From JADFSZ01 sp022560555 [NCBI: PVC group bacterium] (GTDB lineage Bacteria > GCA-001730085 > JADFSZ01), in the NCBI GenBank assembly GCA_022560555.1, contig JADFSZ010000116.1:1-5745 (forward strand): 5,745 nucleotides of DNA, given 5' to 3'. The position numbers and the translations under genes were made by a program. Under the pieces are notes generated by a model, which saw only the letters and a list, made by a program, of their open reading frames with translations, was not told the origin of the DNA and ran no database searches. This document shows, piece by piece, positions 5,533 to 5,745 of the stretch (positions within the stretch are counted from its first letter, which is position 1; every line of letters begins with the position of its first letter).

Positions 5533-5691
5533 TTATTTAGTATTCAAATAACGTCTTGTTAAGGCCACAAGAAAAAGGGGTGTCAATGTCAGGCTTTGTA
5601 TTATCCCCAGCCATATCATAGAATGAATATAGCGGATTTCGCCCCCTCGATCAATCAAAAACCTTAAATGAAGATTATTCTGTTTAAGCAC
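5533..5691 (-). CDS. Possible small membrane peptide upstream of ychF
   Basis: A - strand reading frame runs from a GTG ending at 5691 to TAA at 5533-5535, giving 52 residues. An internal ATG ending at 5619 would give 28 residues (MIWLGIIQSLTLT, then PLFLVALTRRYLNTK). The second half is a single plausible membrane helix ended by a basic RR, and the first half (LHLRFLIDRGGEIRYIHS) looks protein-like. Against it, neither start has a good Shine-Dalgarno sequence, the frame is closed by a stop a few codons before the GTG, and this interval also has to hold the ychF promoter. It may be the decayed or frameshifted end of a larger gene beyond the window, or no gene at all. Confidence 0.25.
   Translation of the reverse strand: MLKQNNLHLRFLIDRGGEIRYIHSMIWLGIIQSLTLTPLFLVALTRRYLNTK
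5558..5586 (-). promoter_or_regulatory. Weak candidate promoter for ychF
   Basis: The - strand carries a perfect -35 hexamer TTGACA (complement of 5581-5586), a 17-base spacer, and the poor -10 CTTAAC (complement of 5558-5563), which matches the consensus at three of six positions. It lies about 58 bases before the ychF start. The region closer to the gene is very AT-rich (5521-5550) and contains no better pair that I can see. Confidence 0.2.
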
Positions 5692-5745
5692 AAGAAAGCT
5701 TCTTGGAAAGATTAATAAAACCTACATTGATGTCAGAGATTCAAA

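Noticed and set aside
5730-5745. Possible start of a divergent + strand gene (ATG at 5730, then Ser-Glu-Ile-Gln)
   Set aside because: Only five codons are visible before the window ends and there is no ribosome binding site at a suitable distance.
1-5745. CRISPR arrays, tRNA or rRNA genes, insertion sequences
   Set aside because: No regularly spaced direct repeats, cloverleaf-like sequences, transposase motifs or terminal inverted repeats with target duplications were seen on either strand.

Overview
The window looks like a chromosomal segment from an uncultured Gram-negative-type bacterium. Features that fit are Sec signal peptides on soluble periplasmic or surface proteins, a housekeeping YchF ATPase, and mixed base composition of roughly 45-55% GC in the exported genes and clearly lower in the middle. 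Gene style fits phyla such as Omnitrophota or other PVC-like or deltaproteobacterial groups, but that is an impression, not a placement. I see no rRNA, tRNA, CRISPR array, transposase or integrase.

Region 1 (6-2342, + strand) holds three consecutive genes for exported, beta-strand-rich proteins. The first is a 166-residue, highly acidic, lysine-free and cysteine-free secreted protein. A strong GC-rich hairpin follows it. Next comes a 315-residue protein made of two copies of an Ig-like domain, and then a 274-residue protein made of two NEW3/COG1470-like Ig modules, whose start overlaps the preceding gene by 32 bp. The first and third proteins begin their mature chain with a similar alternating Thr/Val strand. 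Together they look like a small surface or extracellular structural system: an abundant small subunit, with the hairpin perhaps separating its expression from two accessory proteins. This is the most interesting part of the window. I cannot assign it to a described system; the nearest analogy is the WxL/DUF916-type clusters of Firmicutes or pilus-like systems with donor strands.

Region 2 (2366-3112, - strand) is a TSUP/TauE-SafE family anion permease, convergent with region 1 with only 23 bp between stop codons.

Region 3 (3171-4375, - strand) is an AT-rich block of three small genes of unknown function: a soluble 129-residue protein and two polytopic membrane proteins of 144 and 104 residues. 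The 144- and 129-residue genes are tightly coupled (13 bp apart, with the downstream ribosome binding site touching the upstream stop codon) and have a consensus TATAAT upstream. The 104-residue gene sits 24 bp behind ychF and may be read through from it.

Region 4 (4400-5500, - strand) is ychF, a complete and well conserved translation-associated ATPase. Upstream of it (5501-5745) there is no convincing large gene, only a possible small membrane peptide reading frame and a weak promoter candidate.
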